DNA of 64,000 bases, taken from Paludibacteraceae bacterium (GTDB lineage Bacteria > Bacteroidota > Bacteroidia > Bacteroidales > Paludibacteraceae). Below the pieces are notes generated by a model. That model did no database searches, was not told the DNA's origin, and saw only the letters and a program-made list of their open reading frames with translations. Within the stretch, counting starts at the first letter, position 1, and each line of letters opens with the position of its first letter. The position numbers and the translations under genes were made by a program. Positions 1 through 9,769 of the stretch are shown piece by piece. The stretch is from NCBI GenBank assembly GCA_024401455.1, contig JAKSLA010000007.1, positions 1-64,000 on the forward strand. Direction: 5' to 3'.

Positions 1-84
1 GGTAACCAACAATGGTCAGGCGTAAAAGAACTTTTTAGTAGAAACAATCTACAATTTCGTGAAAGTAATAGTACTGATCCTTAA
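1..84 (+). CDS. C-terminal-looking coding fragment, cut by the window edge
   Basis: The frame is open from base 1 to a TAA at 82-84 (27 codons, ending ...FRESNSTDP). It is the same frame as the 905-codon gene that begins at 124, and only 13 sense codons separate them. Those codons (beginning KIASLFVIAIKDEL) read as ordinary protein sequence and contain no ATG, GTG or TTG. This may be the end of an upstream gene. I think it more likely that it is the N-terminal part of the 905-codon gene, separated by a nonsense mutation. No domain can be recognised in so short a piece. Confidence 0.45.
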   Translation, partial: GNQQWSGVKELFSRNNLQFRESNSTDP

Positions 85-123
85 AAAATTGCATCTCTTT
101 TTGTCATTGCAATAAAAGACGAA

Positions 124-2841
124 TTGTTGAATAATAACTGTATTAGAACAGATTTGGATTACATCAAATATTTGAAGTTCCATTCTGTATTAACCCCAGG
201 TAGAAGAGATGTTTTTGAAGGTGTTTTGTATGACCACAACATTAATTTTTCTGAAGATATTAAATACAACGACATTAGAAATTGGATATGGAGAGTTACA
301 TCAAGAACAACACTAAACAATTTTAAAGACGAATTGCTAGATAATGCAAATAGACAGTATTTTGAGACCATTATTAAAACATTTGATAGAGAGGAATATC
401 GAGAGAAGAAACTGACGACTCTAAGTAAACAGACAAAAGTTGCAGAACGTTTGGATGGAAAGTTCCGTTTTGTCATAGACGCAGAAACACAAAGTCTGTC
501 GGTATGGGTTGAAGGTATTAAAGTTAACCAGGTGCTTCGTAATGACAGAATAAAAATAACTCCAAATTATGTACTTCCCGATAATTACATTGCAGATGTG
601 CCTGATTTGAGTTGGAGTGGATATGCTAGTGAAGGTCTTCAATATAAGGAGTCTGGTATTTGCATAAAGTCTACGCCCTGCAAATCTTGTTATTATTTTG
701 AGATAGTAAATAATAGATGGCTAGTGGAGGTTGCAGAACCTGACAGATTGGCTAATTGTAAATGCTTTTTTGTTACTAATGGCTACAATGATGAACTTGT
801 AAATAGGCATAATGCAAAAGAGGTACCTGTAAATCATGTGTTGAGAAGTTTTTTCCCTAATAACTGGCATATGTATGCAACAAGTTCATATGTTTTGGAA
901 GCTATTGATGAGAATGATGCGGTTAAGGATTCGTTAAATACTAAAACAACATTTGCCCGTGTTGCAATAGATGATGCGATAAGAGCAAATGTTAATGGAA
1001 AGTTATGCTTTATTGCAGAAATGTTCCCTTATATCGTTTTTGAGGGAATAGAATATGAAAACATAAAAATAAAAGCTTTTGATTCAATCGATAAGCACCC
1101 TATTAACTTTAAACAGAAAAATATTGGTGAAAAGATTTATCTCTATGATATTGCGAAGGTACAATCAGGTGAGATGATCTTGGAAATTTACGATAAGGAA
1201 AATAACCGCATTGATTACAATGTAAAAGAGAAGTCGCACTTCCTGATTCGTAACGCTTGTGATGTGCCCGCATATCACGATAAAGAATATGTAAAATTTG
1301 ACAAGTGGTTCTGTTTGACAAATGACGAAGAAACATATTATTCTAATAATCGAGTTTATCCATTAGCAGATAAAACGATTTCTTGGGAAGCAACAACTCA
1401 AAAACCCGTCCAGTCTGAACGCCAAAGTTATTCCAGATTAATGGCAGTGCTTCATGCTATAGGAGATGCGCGTGAACATAACGGTAGAAAAGCAATTCCA
1501 AATTCCGTTTTAGAAAGTGTTCTCAAATATGAGGCAGACTTTAATGAGATCTCGTTGGATAAGTTTCAAATGTATCGTTTGAAAAATGCACTCTGTGAAT
1601 TGGGTGTATTGACGCACTATTATGAAGGGGGGCATTATTATCAGACCAATTCTGCATGTCTTATACCAACAGGTAAAAGATATGTAAAGAATGCCTTATA
1701 TTTTAACGACAGGGGAACTTTTTTTTACATTTTAAGTGGAGCATATAGTAAAATGGATTATGAAATGGCAATAAATAGTGCAGAATATTTTGAATATGTA
1801 CATCAACAAGATCCTTTATACTCTCTACTTCCTCCTGTAGTAAAAGTTGGATTTAAGGATAATGAGGAGTATTCACTCTCAATTCCAGTCAACAAAGATT
1901 GTACATATGATAGCTTGCTTGGTTTTGCGGGTAATATAAATAATTTTGAAACTATCTCAGCTTATACAGATATAAGATATAGGGAATCTTATTCTGACAG
2001 TAATACTACAATGGTTCCATGTATCATTCCAAGAATATCATGCCGAGGAGGAAGACCGGAACAATTACGAATAAATCAAGAGTTAATATTAACTAATCCT
2101 AATCTACCTTTAGCATTACTTCGTAACTATGTTAATTATAAGCATAATAATCCGATCTGGTTTGAGAGCGAGAGAGGAGACATATTTATAAAAGAAGAAA
2201 AAGCAATTCCGTTCTTTGCAAAAAGAGCATTAAACTCCTATTCTGGCAACTTGTCAAAAGAAGTTTACGTGTTTGGAGTTGACAACATTATAGGTGGTTG
2301 TGAAAAACGTTTATTTGAAAGATTAATAACATATACGTTGCCGACTGGAGGAGCAAGAAACAATGTTCTCAGAATGTTAAGCAAGGTATTATGTGGGGGA
2401 ACTGCGCCAATTTCAGAAGTTACGATCCCTAAAGAGAACAGATTGAAGAATCTAAGTTTGTTTGTTTATAAAACAAAGGTCTCTGATGTTGATATGTGGT
2501 GGTTGGAACTATCATATAAGAACAATGTGGTTTGTTTTTCTGATCCGTATAGCAGAGAAATATATTGTATGTATGATGATGGTTTTCACAGAATGATACG
2601 AACAGATGAGCGCAATGTCGAGATAAATGACTCTCACTCGTTTAACGAACGTTTCTCAAAGGTCATAAAGCTATATGATGACTGTTATAATTTCAATGTT
2701 CAGGATTTATATGTTGTGAAAGATGAAAAAGGTAACGTAGTAAAGGATCGTTCTATAGAACTTGATTTATCTTCTGACATGGAACTGCCATCAAATAATT
2801 ATGAATCCAAATTTAAGAATGAAGTAATAATACTGAGATAA
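124..2841 (+). CDS. Unrecognised ~905-aa protein, partner of the DUF1998 helicase
   Basis: I do not recognise the family. The protein is soluble-looking, with no signal peptide or membrane segment. A helical stretch around residues 430-500 (QSERQSYSRLMAVLHAIG...) resembles a winged-helix region. The C-terminal third is beta-rich, with many Tyr, Trp and Cys residues. The only start codons near the 5' end are TTGs at 124 and 127; the first ATG is codon 250 (871), so the annotated start is doubtful and the frame may continue upstream through the TAA at 82-84. The helicase gene follows after 3 bases, so the two are almost certainly co-transcribed. A large unknown protein beside a DruE-like helicase is the layout of type III Druantia (DruH-DruE), but the match is by position only. 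Base composition is clearly more AT-rich than the housekeeping genes later in the window, which suggests horizontal acquisition. Confidence 0.7.
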   Translation: MLNNNCIRTDLDYIKYLKFHSVLTPGRRDVFEGVLYDHNINFSEDIKYNDIRNWIWRVTSRTTLNNFKDELLDNANRQYFETIIKTFDREEYREKKLTTLSKQTKVAERLDGKFRFVIDAETQSLSVWVEGIKVNQVLRNDRIKITPNYVLPDNYIADVPDLSWSGYASEGLQYKESGICIKSTPCKSCYYFEIVNNRWLVEVAEPDRLANCKCFFVTNGYNDELVNRHNAKEVPVNHVLRSFFPNNWHMYATSSYVLEAIDENDAVKDSLNTKTTFARVAIDDAIRANVNGKLCFIAEMFPYIVFEGIEYENIKIKAFDSIDKHPINFKQKNIGEKIYLYDIAKVQSGEMILEIYDKENNRIDYNVKEKSHFLIRNACDVPAYHDKEYVKFDKWFCLTNDEETYYSNNRVYPLADKTISWEATTQKPVQSERQSYSRLMAVLHAIGDAREHNGRKAIPNSVLESVLKYEADFNEISLDKFQMYRLKNALCELGVLTHYYEGGHYYQTNSACLIPTGKRYVKNALYFNDRGTFFYILSGAYSKMDYEMAINSAEYFEYVHQQDPLYSLLPPVVKVGFKDNEEYSLSIPVNKDCTYDSLLGFAGNINNFETISAYTDIRYRESYSDSNTTMVPCIIPRISCRGGRPEQLRINQELILTNPNLPLALLRNYVNYKHNNPIWFESERGDIFIKEEKAIPFFAKRALNSYSGNLSKEVYVFGVDNIIGGCEKRLFERLITYTLPTGGARNNVLRMLSKVLCGGTAPISEVTIPKENRLKNLSLFVYKTKVSDVDMWWLELSYKNNVVCFSDPYSREIYCMYDDGFHRMIRTDERNVEINDSHSFNERFSKVIKLYDDCYNFNVQDLYVVKDEKGNVVKDRSIELDLSSDMELPSNNYESKFKNEVIILR

Positions 2842-2844
2842 GTT

Positions 2845-5800
2845 ATGAAAAATAATTATGAAGAGTTGCTTCCTGTTGATCCAATAGGAGCACTCAACAA
2901 GATTAAAGAAAACTACAAACGTTATTTCAATACGTTTTATCGTTTCAATGATAGCGAATTGGAGCAGAAGAAACGCGAGGCATTTGAATCGCCCAAAGAC
3001 AAGGTGGCATATCGTGAACCATATGTGGAAATGCTACCAGAATACCAATCTTGTGGTAATTTGCTGGAGGATTACATTGCCAATGATCCAGATCTGAACA
3101 GAGCATTTGAGAATTTCCCTGAATATGCAGAGTTCATAAAAAGGGGATTAATGAATTATAAGCCTTATCAACACCAGGTGGATATGCTGAAGAGTGCATA
3201 TGTTGGTATCAATGGCAAACATAATACCATCATCACTTCTGGTACCGGTTCTGGTAAGACTGAGTCATTCATGCTTCCATTGCTTGCTTCGTTGCTACAC
3301 GAAGTAAAGCAAAGAAATGCAAATGGTCAGACACAGTCATACCCAACAGATTGGATGAATAAGGATGAGTATGATAAACCATATCAGCGCCAGAACGAAA
3401 CAGATGGTCATGCAGCTATCCGTGCACTTATCATGTATCCTATGAATGCACTAGTTGAGGACCAGTTGACACGTCTGCGCGAGGCTCTTGATTCAGATAA
3501 GGTTCGTTCTTATCTTGATGGTACTTTCGGAGGTAACCGAATATTCTTTGGACAATATAATGGATCAACCATTGGTGGTGGGAAAACGATAGCTGATTAT
3601 GCTGCATTAGGTACTAAAAAAGCAACAAAGGCGTTTGAGGGTATTGCAAACCAAGTAAAGTCTGTAAAGGCAGAATATGATGCTCTTGTTGCACATATTG
3701 CAGAAAAAGAAACTGCAATGAATAATGCAAAAGCTGCTTATGGTGAAACGTCAGACGAATATAAGAAAGCAAAAAAGGACTATAAAAAAGCAAAAAGTGC
3801 AAGGTATATCTCACCAAGGTTAACTGATCAAGTGGCATGTTCCGAGATGATCACTCGCTGGGATATGCAGGCATGTCCACCTGATATATTGATCACCAAC
3901 TACTCTATGTTGAGCATCATGATGATGCGCCACACAGAGAAGGATATGATAGAGAAAACCAGAAAATGGTTCACCGCTGAAGATCTGCCAGAGGATCAAC
4001 GAGAAGAAGCAAAGAAAGACAGAATCTTCCATCTGGTTATAGATGAGTTGCACCTTTACCGTAATACTTCAGGTACCGAGATAGCATTCCTTATCAGAAT
4101 GTTCTTGGAGGCAATAGGCGTGCCACCAACAATCGTGGATGCTACAGGAAAACATATTCCTAACCCTCAACTCCGTATCTTGGCATCAAGTGCATCATTT
4201 GGTGATGGGGAAAAAACAGAAAAGTTTGCTAGGCAGTTCTTTGGAACATACTATGATGACACCGTGGACCCAAGCGATGATCCAAAGGAGTTTGTATTCA
4301 ACATCGTAAATGGAATAGACTATAATACAGGCAGCAATAATCCAAGTAGTATAGACTATAATGACTTTGCAGTATTTGATAGTTCATATATAGTTGCAGA
4401 TGACGCAGAAAAGAAAGTTATTAAAGATGGCTTACTATCTAAATATAGTTGTACTTCTATACAAGAATTCATAAAGAAATATGCAGATGGAATCTTTAAC
4501 GATTTCCGTAAAGCAATGACCCGAAATGTCGGTGGCGAGGAAAAAGTATGCCCTGTAGATATTGAAAAATTATACACGGGTCTTAATTGCACGGAAGAAG
4601 CTTTAAGAGGATTCTTTATTTTCAGAGCAGACGAGGAGGTTAATGAATATTGCTCTGATCCATATTCGCAGAAGTTGCCTCGATTCCGTTTCCATCAGTA
4701 TTTCCGCTATGTTGATGGACTATGGGGTGAACTGACACCACCTGTTGCTCGATCTGGTAAGAATGATAGTGTGATAGGTGATGTTATGTTCCATGCCCGT
4801 CCAATACACAATCAACATAGAGTTCTTGAACTTATGCGCTGTGAATGTTGTGGAGAATTATTTGTTGGAGGTAATGTTCCACTTAATATAAATAGAAGCA
4901 AGAAGGATGTTACGTTCTCTTTGAACTGCCCTGAGTTGGATAAGATACCAAATCGCAATCCGACTCCGATGGTTCAGAATAAGAAATACAAAGAGTATGC
5001 TGTGTTCTGGCCAACAACACAAGACAAAGATATTAAATATAAAGAAGACAAGGATAACAAACTTAAAAACTATCCACATAAAGGAGGTGATAGAAGTCTG
5101 GGAAATGTAAAATGGGAAAAGGCCTGGCTTAATCCTTTTGATGGAACATGTTCTGTGTTAAACGATAGAGACCATCAAAATTGGATTGAAGGCTATTTAT
5201 ATATTACAGATGCAAGTGAAGATGTCCCAGCTCTTCCTGCAGTGTGCCCTCATTGTGATAAAGATTATCGCAAGCGTCAGTATACTTTCTCGCCAATACG
5301 TAACTTCCGTACTGGTATCAAGCGTAACAATCAGATATTGTCAAAAGAATTGATCTACCAGCTTCCTGCTGATGATAGAAAACTCATCGGCTTCTCTGAT
5401 AGCCGTCAGGATGCAGCAGAGCAGGCTCAGGGTATTGCCTTGGAGCATTATCGTGATATGGTGCGCTTGCTCTTTATGCAAGAGGTTGATAATGGAATGC
5501 AGAACGATTCTGTTGCATTGGCCGACTTCAAAAATTCGATAAAGGACTATGGTATTGGAAGAAGAACAAAACAAAATGTTGTAGATAGCAATACTTTGAC
5601 AAGCGATGAAAAGACTGAGATATTAAACATTCTCAATGATACTGTTCTCGATGATGATGCTAAGGAAAATGCAATATCCGCTATTAGTGTTGCTAAATCA
5701 GACATTCCATTAGATACTTTCGTTAAAGAGATTGGTGAAACTGGGCCTGATGGTTTATTAGTTAATGCACTGAAAGGTCTCGGAATCAATCCTGCTGGAT

Positions 5801-8800
5801 CTGCGCATAAGATGCAGGATTTTGGTGGGAGACATTGGTCTGAGCATTTCTTTACGGCAAATCCTATAAATAATTACTATCAAGCTCATGTGAAGATTAG
5901 GAATAGATATGTTGATTATACGGAAATGGTAGCAAAATTGTTGGAGGCAGCAATATGTAAAAACTCTTTTGGACAATTTATGGGTGTTAGTTCTGAAGAG
6001 GTCGGTTTGGGGTATATCACATATGTATTCAAGAGTGATGCTTTGAATAGTTTGCAGAGATGGAGATATGATAACGATGCACAGGAAATGATGTCAGCTA
6101 TTATTCGAGTGTTAGGTGACAACTACCGATATGAAGATCCAGAAGGATTTGCTGACACAACCAGTTTTTCTTTAAGTGGTTCCGAAGCAAATGCATTCAA
6201 AAGAGTTTTGGCCAAGTATCTTGAAAAAAATGGTGTGTCTAGAGATGAAATATATGGACCGCAAGGTGGATTGTCCAACCCTGGGCCTGATTTGACAAAT
6301 TTCCTCAATGTCATTTCAAATATTTTGGATAGCGCAACTATAAAAGTCAATAATGTAGACAAACCATTGTTCAGACAAAGTGATGCTAATAGATATATAC
6401 AAGGTGTACAATTGCCATTATCTCATATGGTATTCCATAAAGTGAATGCTGAAGACAATTATTATGTGTGTGACACGTGTGGACGAGTTCACTTACATAA
6501 AGGTTTGGGTGTATGTACTAATTCGCAATGCAAAAAAGGCAAGTTGATTTTTGCAACTGATGATAGTGGTAGACTACTGACAGTAAAAGACTTGCGTGCC
6601 GACAACTATATTGCATACGATATAGATATGGAGCCTCGCAAGGCTTATAGATTGCATACAGAGGAGTTGACTGGTCAAACTGATGAACAGGGAGAACGTT
6701 TGCTTCAATTCAAGGGTGTGATTGTAAATAATAGTAATATACCACCTGAAAACAAGCAGAACATTGCAAAAGCAAAAGAGATAGACATGCTTAATGTAAC
6801 CACGACAATGGAAGTTGGTGTGGATATTGGTAGTTTGCTTGCTGTCTATCAAGGTAATATGCCACCTACACGATACAACTATCAACAGCGCGTTGGTCGT
6901 GGCGGTCGTCGTGGTCAGGCTTTCTCTGCTGCTGTAACATTCTGTAGAGGTAAGAGTCACGACTCATATTACTACAACGAAGGTATTGATGAAATGACTG
7001 GAGGTAAGCCTGCTACCCCGAAGCTGGCTGTATATCAATGTGCAACGAATGATACTATCGTAAAGCGCGTAATCGCTAAAGACATATTGCAGAAGGCATT
7101 TGCTAAGTGTGTGCCTTATGATGTGGTTCATTATACTCTTGAAAATATCAATGATACCTGTGGTGAATTTGATACTGTTGGTGCTTGGAACTCACATAAG
7201 GCAGATATTCAGAATTGGATTAACGCGAACCCTGAAATCATTAATAAGGTTGCAGAAACATATCTGAAACAATATGCCGATTCAAGAAGTATCACTAACA
7301 TTGTCAACTGGGTTAAAAATGATCTTGTTGGCTTAATAGATGGAGCATACGATAACGCTCATTCTACAGACATGGGATTGGCTCAATGTTTGGCTGAACA
7401 GGGAATCTTACCAATGTATGGAATGCCAAGTTCTATTCGTGAGTTTTATCATGGATATAAGAAAGGCCGTAATGATGAAAAAAATGGCGAATTCTTATCT
7501 ATTGATAGACCTGTTGAACAATCCATAACAGAGTTTGCACCTGGTGCTATCAAAACTAAAGATCATGGCGAATACATGTCCAATGGTTTAACTGTGCCTG
7601 CTATGACCAAGAGAGTTAATGATCCTTCTGCATTTACTTTAGATGAGAAAAAAAGATGGGATGCTTTGGAACATTCTTTCCTTTTGATAAAGGATGCCGA
7701 CGGAACAATTAATGACATTAGACCTAAAGACGACAATATGAACTTTAGTGATGATGGAATGGATATGAGTAGATTACGCCTAGTCGTTCCTAAAGCATAC
7801 CGTAGTAGTAAGTTGAAAGACAACAATGGTGATGTTAAGGACAATGACGACAGAGGCAACTATTCTCAAGCAATACTATGGGCAAAGGATTCTGGATCAG
7901 CCTCTCCTCAGAAGTTTGGTAATGTAGAAGTGCGGTATTGGCCAAGTGGACAAGGCTCTGAAAATGGTGTGTGGTATGTCAATGACAACAATGGTGAACT
8001 TTTCGAGGGTCGTCAGCAGTACACACATACTATAGAAGACATAGACCCTGTAAAGTTGATAAATAACAGGGGTAGATATGTATTAGATAATAGCATTTCC
8101 GATAAAATTAAGGATGAAATCGCAAAGATAGCTCCAAATTTTATTGTTGGAAGAGAAGGCATTCCAAGTGCAAAATTTGGTGATACAATGAAAATCGCCC
8201 TGGGTGCTAATAAGCGTACAGAACTCTTGAAAATAGCAGTATCATCTGTTAATCCAAATGTTTGCCTCAATACAACTATTGGCAACCGTCCTGCTATTAT
8301 TGCTGCATTCTACTCTGCTGCGGCATTGATACAGCGTGTCTTTGCTGATGAGATGGATATTGTTCCTGAGGAGTTGGAAATCACCGAAATAAAGATTGGT
8401 GAAGATGATGTCCCTTCAATATATCTTAATGATGCATTGGTAAATGGTTCCGGCTATGTAAATATGCTCGTATCCGCATATGTTGATTCCAATGGAAAGT
8501 CATGGGATACTATGCTCGAATATATAATGAATAAGATCATTAATTTTGAGGGTACATTCATGCGGAGCATAAAGAACCATCAAAAAAATTGCCAAACAGC
8601 ATGTGTTAAGTGTCTACAGACTTTCTATAATGCAGGATATCATCATGTATTGGATTGGCGATTGGGTGTGGATTTGATAAAACTAATGCTTGATCCTGAT
8701 TATACGATGGGAGTTGACGACTACAGCACCCCATATGGCGATTTGGCAGATATTATTGATGTTGCTGGTCAAGGAGCAGATCATGCAGATTCTTCGGTTT

Positions 8801-8964
8801 TTTATGATAACACAAAGAAGGAACTTACGTTTAATAGATCAATTGTAAAAGTCGTACATCCTCTATGGACGAATAATGGAGGCGCTTCGCAGGATTTCTT
8901 TACGATATTACGTAAAGGATTTGTAAAATCCAATAATTCCGGTGGCAACATTTTAGGAATTTAA
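2845..8964 (+). CDS. DruE/DrmB-like SF2 helicase with DUF1998 (MZB) zinc domain, 2039 aa
   Basis: Very large DEAD/DEAH helicase of the DUF1998 group used in anti-phage systems such as Druantia (DruE) and DISARM (DrmB). Walker A GTGSGKT lies at residues 133-139, the DExH box is DELH at 400-403, and motif VI is QQRVGRGGRRG from 1347, just after TTMEVGVDIGS. The MZB zinc site is C1916, C1920, C1923, followed by LDWRLG. Extra Cys pairs (RCECCG, CPHCD, CDTCG with a later CTNSQC) suggest further zinc knuckles between and after the helicase lobes. The N-terminus (DPIGALNKI...YREPYVEMLPEYQS) has the layout seen in DruE-type proteins, and the length fits DruE (about 1800-2100) better than DrmB. It probably moves along or remodels invading DNA. 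It starts 3 bases after the 905-aa gene and ends at a strong terminator, so it is the last gene of its operon. Confidence 0.85.
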   Translation: MKNNYEELLPVDPIGALNKIKENYKRYFNTFYRFNDSELEQKKREAFESPKDKVAYREPYVEMLPEYQSCGNLLEDYIANDPDLNRAFENFPEYAEFIKRGLMNYKPYQHQVDMLKSAYVGINGKHNTIITSGTGSGKTESFMLPLLASLLHEVKQRNANGQTQSYPTDWMNKDEYDKPYQRQNETDGHAAIRALIMYPMNALVEDQLTRLREALDSDKVRSYLDGTFGGNRIFFGQYNGSTIGGGKTIADYAALGTKKATKAFEGIANQVKSVKAEYDALVAHIAEKETAMNNAKAAYGETSDEYKKAKKDYKKAKSARYISPRLTDQVACSEMITRWDMQACPPDILITNYSMLSIMMMRHTEKDMIEKTRKWFTAEDLPEDQREEAKKDRIFHLVIDELHLYRNTSGTEIAFLIRMFLEAIGVPPTIVDATGKHIPNPQLRILASSASFGDGEKTEKFARQFFGTYYDDTVDPSDDPKEFVFNIVNGIDYNTGSNNPSSIDYNDFAVFDSSYIVADDAEKKVIKDGLLSKYSCTSIQEFIKKYADGIFNDFRKAMTRNVGGEEKVCPVDIEKLYTGLNCTEEALRGFFIFRADEEVNEYCSDPYSQKLPRFRFHQYFRYVDGLWGELTPPVARSGKNDSVIGDVMFHARPIHNQHRVLELMRCECCGELFVGGNVPLNINRSKKDVTFSLNCPELDKIPNRNPTPMVQNKKYKEYAVFWPTTQDKDIKYKEDKDNKLKNYPHKGGDRSLGNVKWEKAWLNPFDGTCSVLNDRDHQNWIEGYLYITDASEDVPALPAVCPHCDKDYRKRQYTFSPIRNFRTGIKRNNQILSKELIYQLPADDRKLIGFSDSRQDAAEQAQGIALEHYRDMVRLLFMQEVDNGMQNDSVALADFKNSIKDYGIGRRTKQNVVDSNTLTSDEKTEILNILNDTVLDDDAKENAISAISVAKSDIPLDTFVKEIGETGPDGLLVNALKGLGINPAGSAHKMQDFGGRHWSEHFFTANPINNYYQAHVKIRNRYVDYTEMVAKLLEAAICKNSFGQFMGVSSEEVGLGYITYVFKSDALNSLQRWRYDNDAQEMMSAIIRVLGDNYRYEDPEGFADTTSFSLSGSEANAFKRVLAKYLEKNGVSRDEIYGPQGGLSNPGPDLTNFLNVISNILDSATIKVNNVDKPLFRQSDANRYIQGVQLPLSHMVFHKVNAEDNYYVCDTCGRVHLHKGLGVCTNSQCKKGKLIFATDDSGRLLTVKDLRADNYIAYDIDMEPRKAYRLHTEELTGQTDEQGERLLQFKGVIVNNSNIPPENKQNIAKAKEIDMLNVTTTMEVGVDIGSLLAVYQGNMPPTRYNYQQRVGRGGRRGQAFSAAVTFCRGKSHDSYYYNEGIDEMTGGKPATPKLAVYQCATNDTIVKRVIAKDILQKAFAKCVPYDVVHYTLENINDTCGEFDTVGAWNSHKADIQNWINANPEIINKVAETYLKQYADSRSITNIVNWVKNDLVGLIDGAYDNAHSTDMGLAQCLAEQGILPMYGMPSSIREFYHGYKKGRNDEKNGEFLSIDRPVEQSITEFAPGAIKTKDHGEYMSNGLTVPAMTKRVNDPSAFTLDEKKRWDALEHSFLLIKDADGTINDIRPKDDNMNFSDDGMDMSRLRLVVPKAYRSSKLKDNNGDVKDNDDRGNYSQAILWAKDSGSASPQKFGNVEVRYWPSGQGSENGVWYVNDNNGELFEGRQQYTHTIEDIDPVKLINNRGRYVLDNSISDKIKDEIAKIAPNFIVGREGIPSAKFGDTMKIALGANKRTELLKIAVSSVNPNVCLNTTIGNRPAIIAAFYSAAALIQRVFADEMDIVPEELEITEIKIGEDDVPSIYLNDALVNGSGYVNMLVSAYVDSNGKSWDTMLEYIMNKIINFEGTFMRSIKNHQKNCQTACVKCLQTFYNAGYHHVLDWRLGVDLIKLMLDPDYTMGVDDYSTPYGDLADIIDVAGQGADHADSSVFYDNTKKELTFNRSIVKVVHPLWTNNGGASQDFFTILRKGFVKSNNSGGNILGI

Positions 8965-8980
8965 TTGTTGTGATATATTC

Positions 8981-9018
8981 AAAAAAAAAAGCATCGTCAA
9001 GATTGGCGATGCTTTTTT
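8981..9018 (+). terminator. Rho-independent terminator after the helicase gene
   Basis: A perfect stem, AAAAAAGCATCG (8985-8996) with CGATGCTTTTTT (9007-9018), has a 10-base loop and a run of T. It lies 17 bases after the helicase stop. The A-run on the left arm would let it work in both directions. Confidence 0.9.
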
Positions 9019-9118
9019 GAACGTAAGCCTACGTGGGAAGTCTGAGAAAAAGTAGCAGTTCTTGTGCATAGTACGAGACTTCAACTATAATTAGTTAGTA
9101 AGACATTAGTAAGGATTT

Positions 9119-9375
9119 CTATTTACGAGGGACCAAGTTCTTCCAATTTCTCGGCAAAAGTTCTGACAAGTCCTTGTTCTCCTGTTGTCTATGTTTATCC
9201 TTCCGTCGTTGACATACCTCGACAACCTTGGGAGCAGCGAGTAGGTGTATGCCTCCTTCTCGACTTTGTATAGGAGGGCGATCATGTTGACGGCCTCGCT
9301 CGCGTGGGCCTTGTCCTCGTCCAGGGCATCCACGAACTTCCGTCGGGCGTACGCCCAACATCCACAGACAGTGAT
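9119..9375 (-). pseudogene. IS66-family transposase remnant
   Basis: The minus-strand translation gives ITVCGCWAYARRKFVDAL followed by an AVNMIALLYKVEKEAY segment, which is the conserved GCWAHxRRKF...LYxIE part of IS66 transposases. It then jumps to SRYVNDGRINIDN, a C-terminal motif normally some tens of residues further on. A different frame continues with ELLPRNWK, which resembles the family C-terminus. The piece is therefore internally deleted and frameshifted. A TAA lies in frame a few codons upstream of the preserved part. Its GC content is visibly higher than that of the helicase operon. A GTAAGCCTACG sequence just after the terminator (from 9024) could be an eroded IS66 end, since IS66 termini begin with GTAA, but no matching opposite end was found. 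Confidence 0.75.
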
Positions 9376-9447
9376 CCTACTAAAGCGTTATAGAGAATCC
9401 GGAAATACGGGGAGCACCGTAGGCATACGCATGAAGTAGATGGCTGA

Positions 9448-9555
9448 TATGTCTATTCCAACATCAGCAACGATACAAAGGCTGATGACTTGAAACGAAT
9501 TTCTAAGTTCTATAAGTTAGGTTTGAAAGTAGAGGAAGGTAAGCCCAATACATAA
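9448..9555 (+). pseudogene. Short C-terminal gene fragment
   Basis: The frame is open after a TGA at 9445-9447. It encodes ISNDTKADDLKRISKFYKLG-type sequence and ends in a TAA, with a good terminator 20 bases later. It has no ATG. The terminator suggests it was once the 3' end of a real gene. The family is not identifiable. Confidence 0.35.
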
Positions 9556-9574
9556 TTGACTCTCCACCGCACCA

Positions 9575-9614
9575 AACTCCACCTCCGTCCATCGTGATCG
9601 AGGTGGAGTTTTTT
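9575..9614 (+). terminator. Rho-independent terminator
   Basis: Stem AACTCCACCTC (9575-9585) pairs with GAGGTGGAGTT (9600-9610), followed by TTTT. It lies between two gene fragments of the degraded island. Confidence 0.75.
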
Positions 9615-9649
9615 CGTCTCCTCCGATTGAGGAAGGAATTTGTTATGTT

Positions 9650-9757
9650 TTCACCCAACAAAAGGCGTATTCCGAAGAGCGTGAAATCGACCGCCTCGTC
9701 TATGATCTCTATGGTTTGACGGAAGACGAAATCGCGATAGTGGAAGGAACAAAATAA
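9650..9757 (+). pseudogene. C-terminal remnant of a restriction-modification DNA methylase
   Basis: The frame ends REIDRLVYDLYGLTEDEIAI then VEGTK and a TAA. The pattern ReIDxLVYeLYGLTeEEIxIVE is the usual extreme C-terminus of Eco57I/type IIG-like and other N6-adenine methylases. The frame is open only back to a TGA at 9557-9559, and the terminator at 9575-9614 lies inside the 5' part. The catalytic and specificity domains are absent, so this is a relic. The next start (MATLKEL..., 9770) follows 12 bases later, as if the next gene of the same R-M operon once began there. Confidence 0.6.
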
Positions 9758-9769
9758 CACATCACAAAT

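Noticed and set aside
9106-9333. Small minus-strand ORF as an intact gene
   Set aside because: It is a fragment of an IS66 transposase with a frameshift and deletion, not a separate gene.
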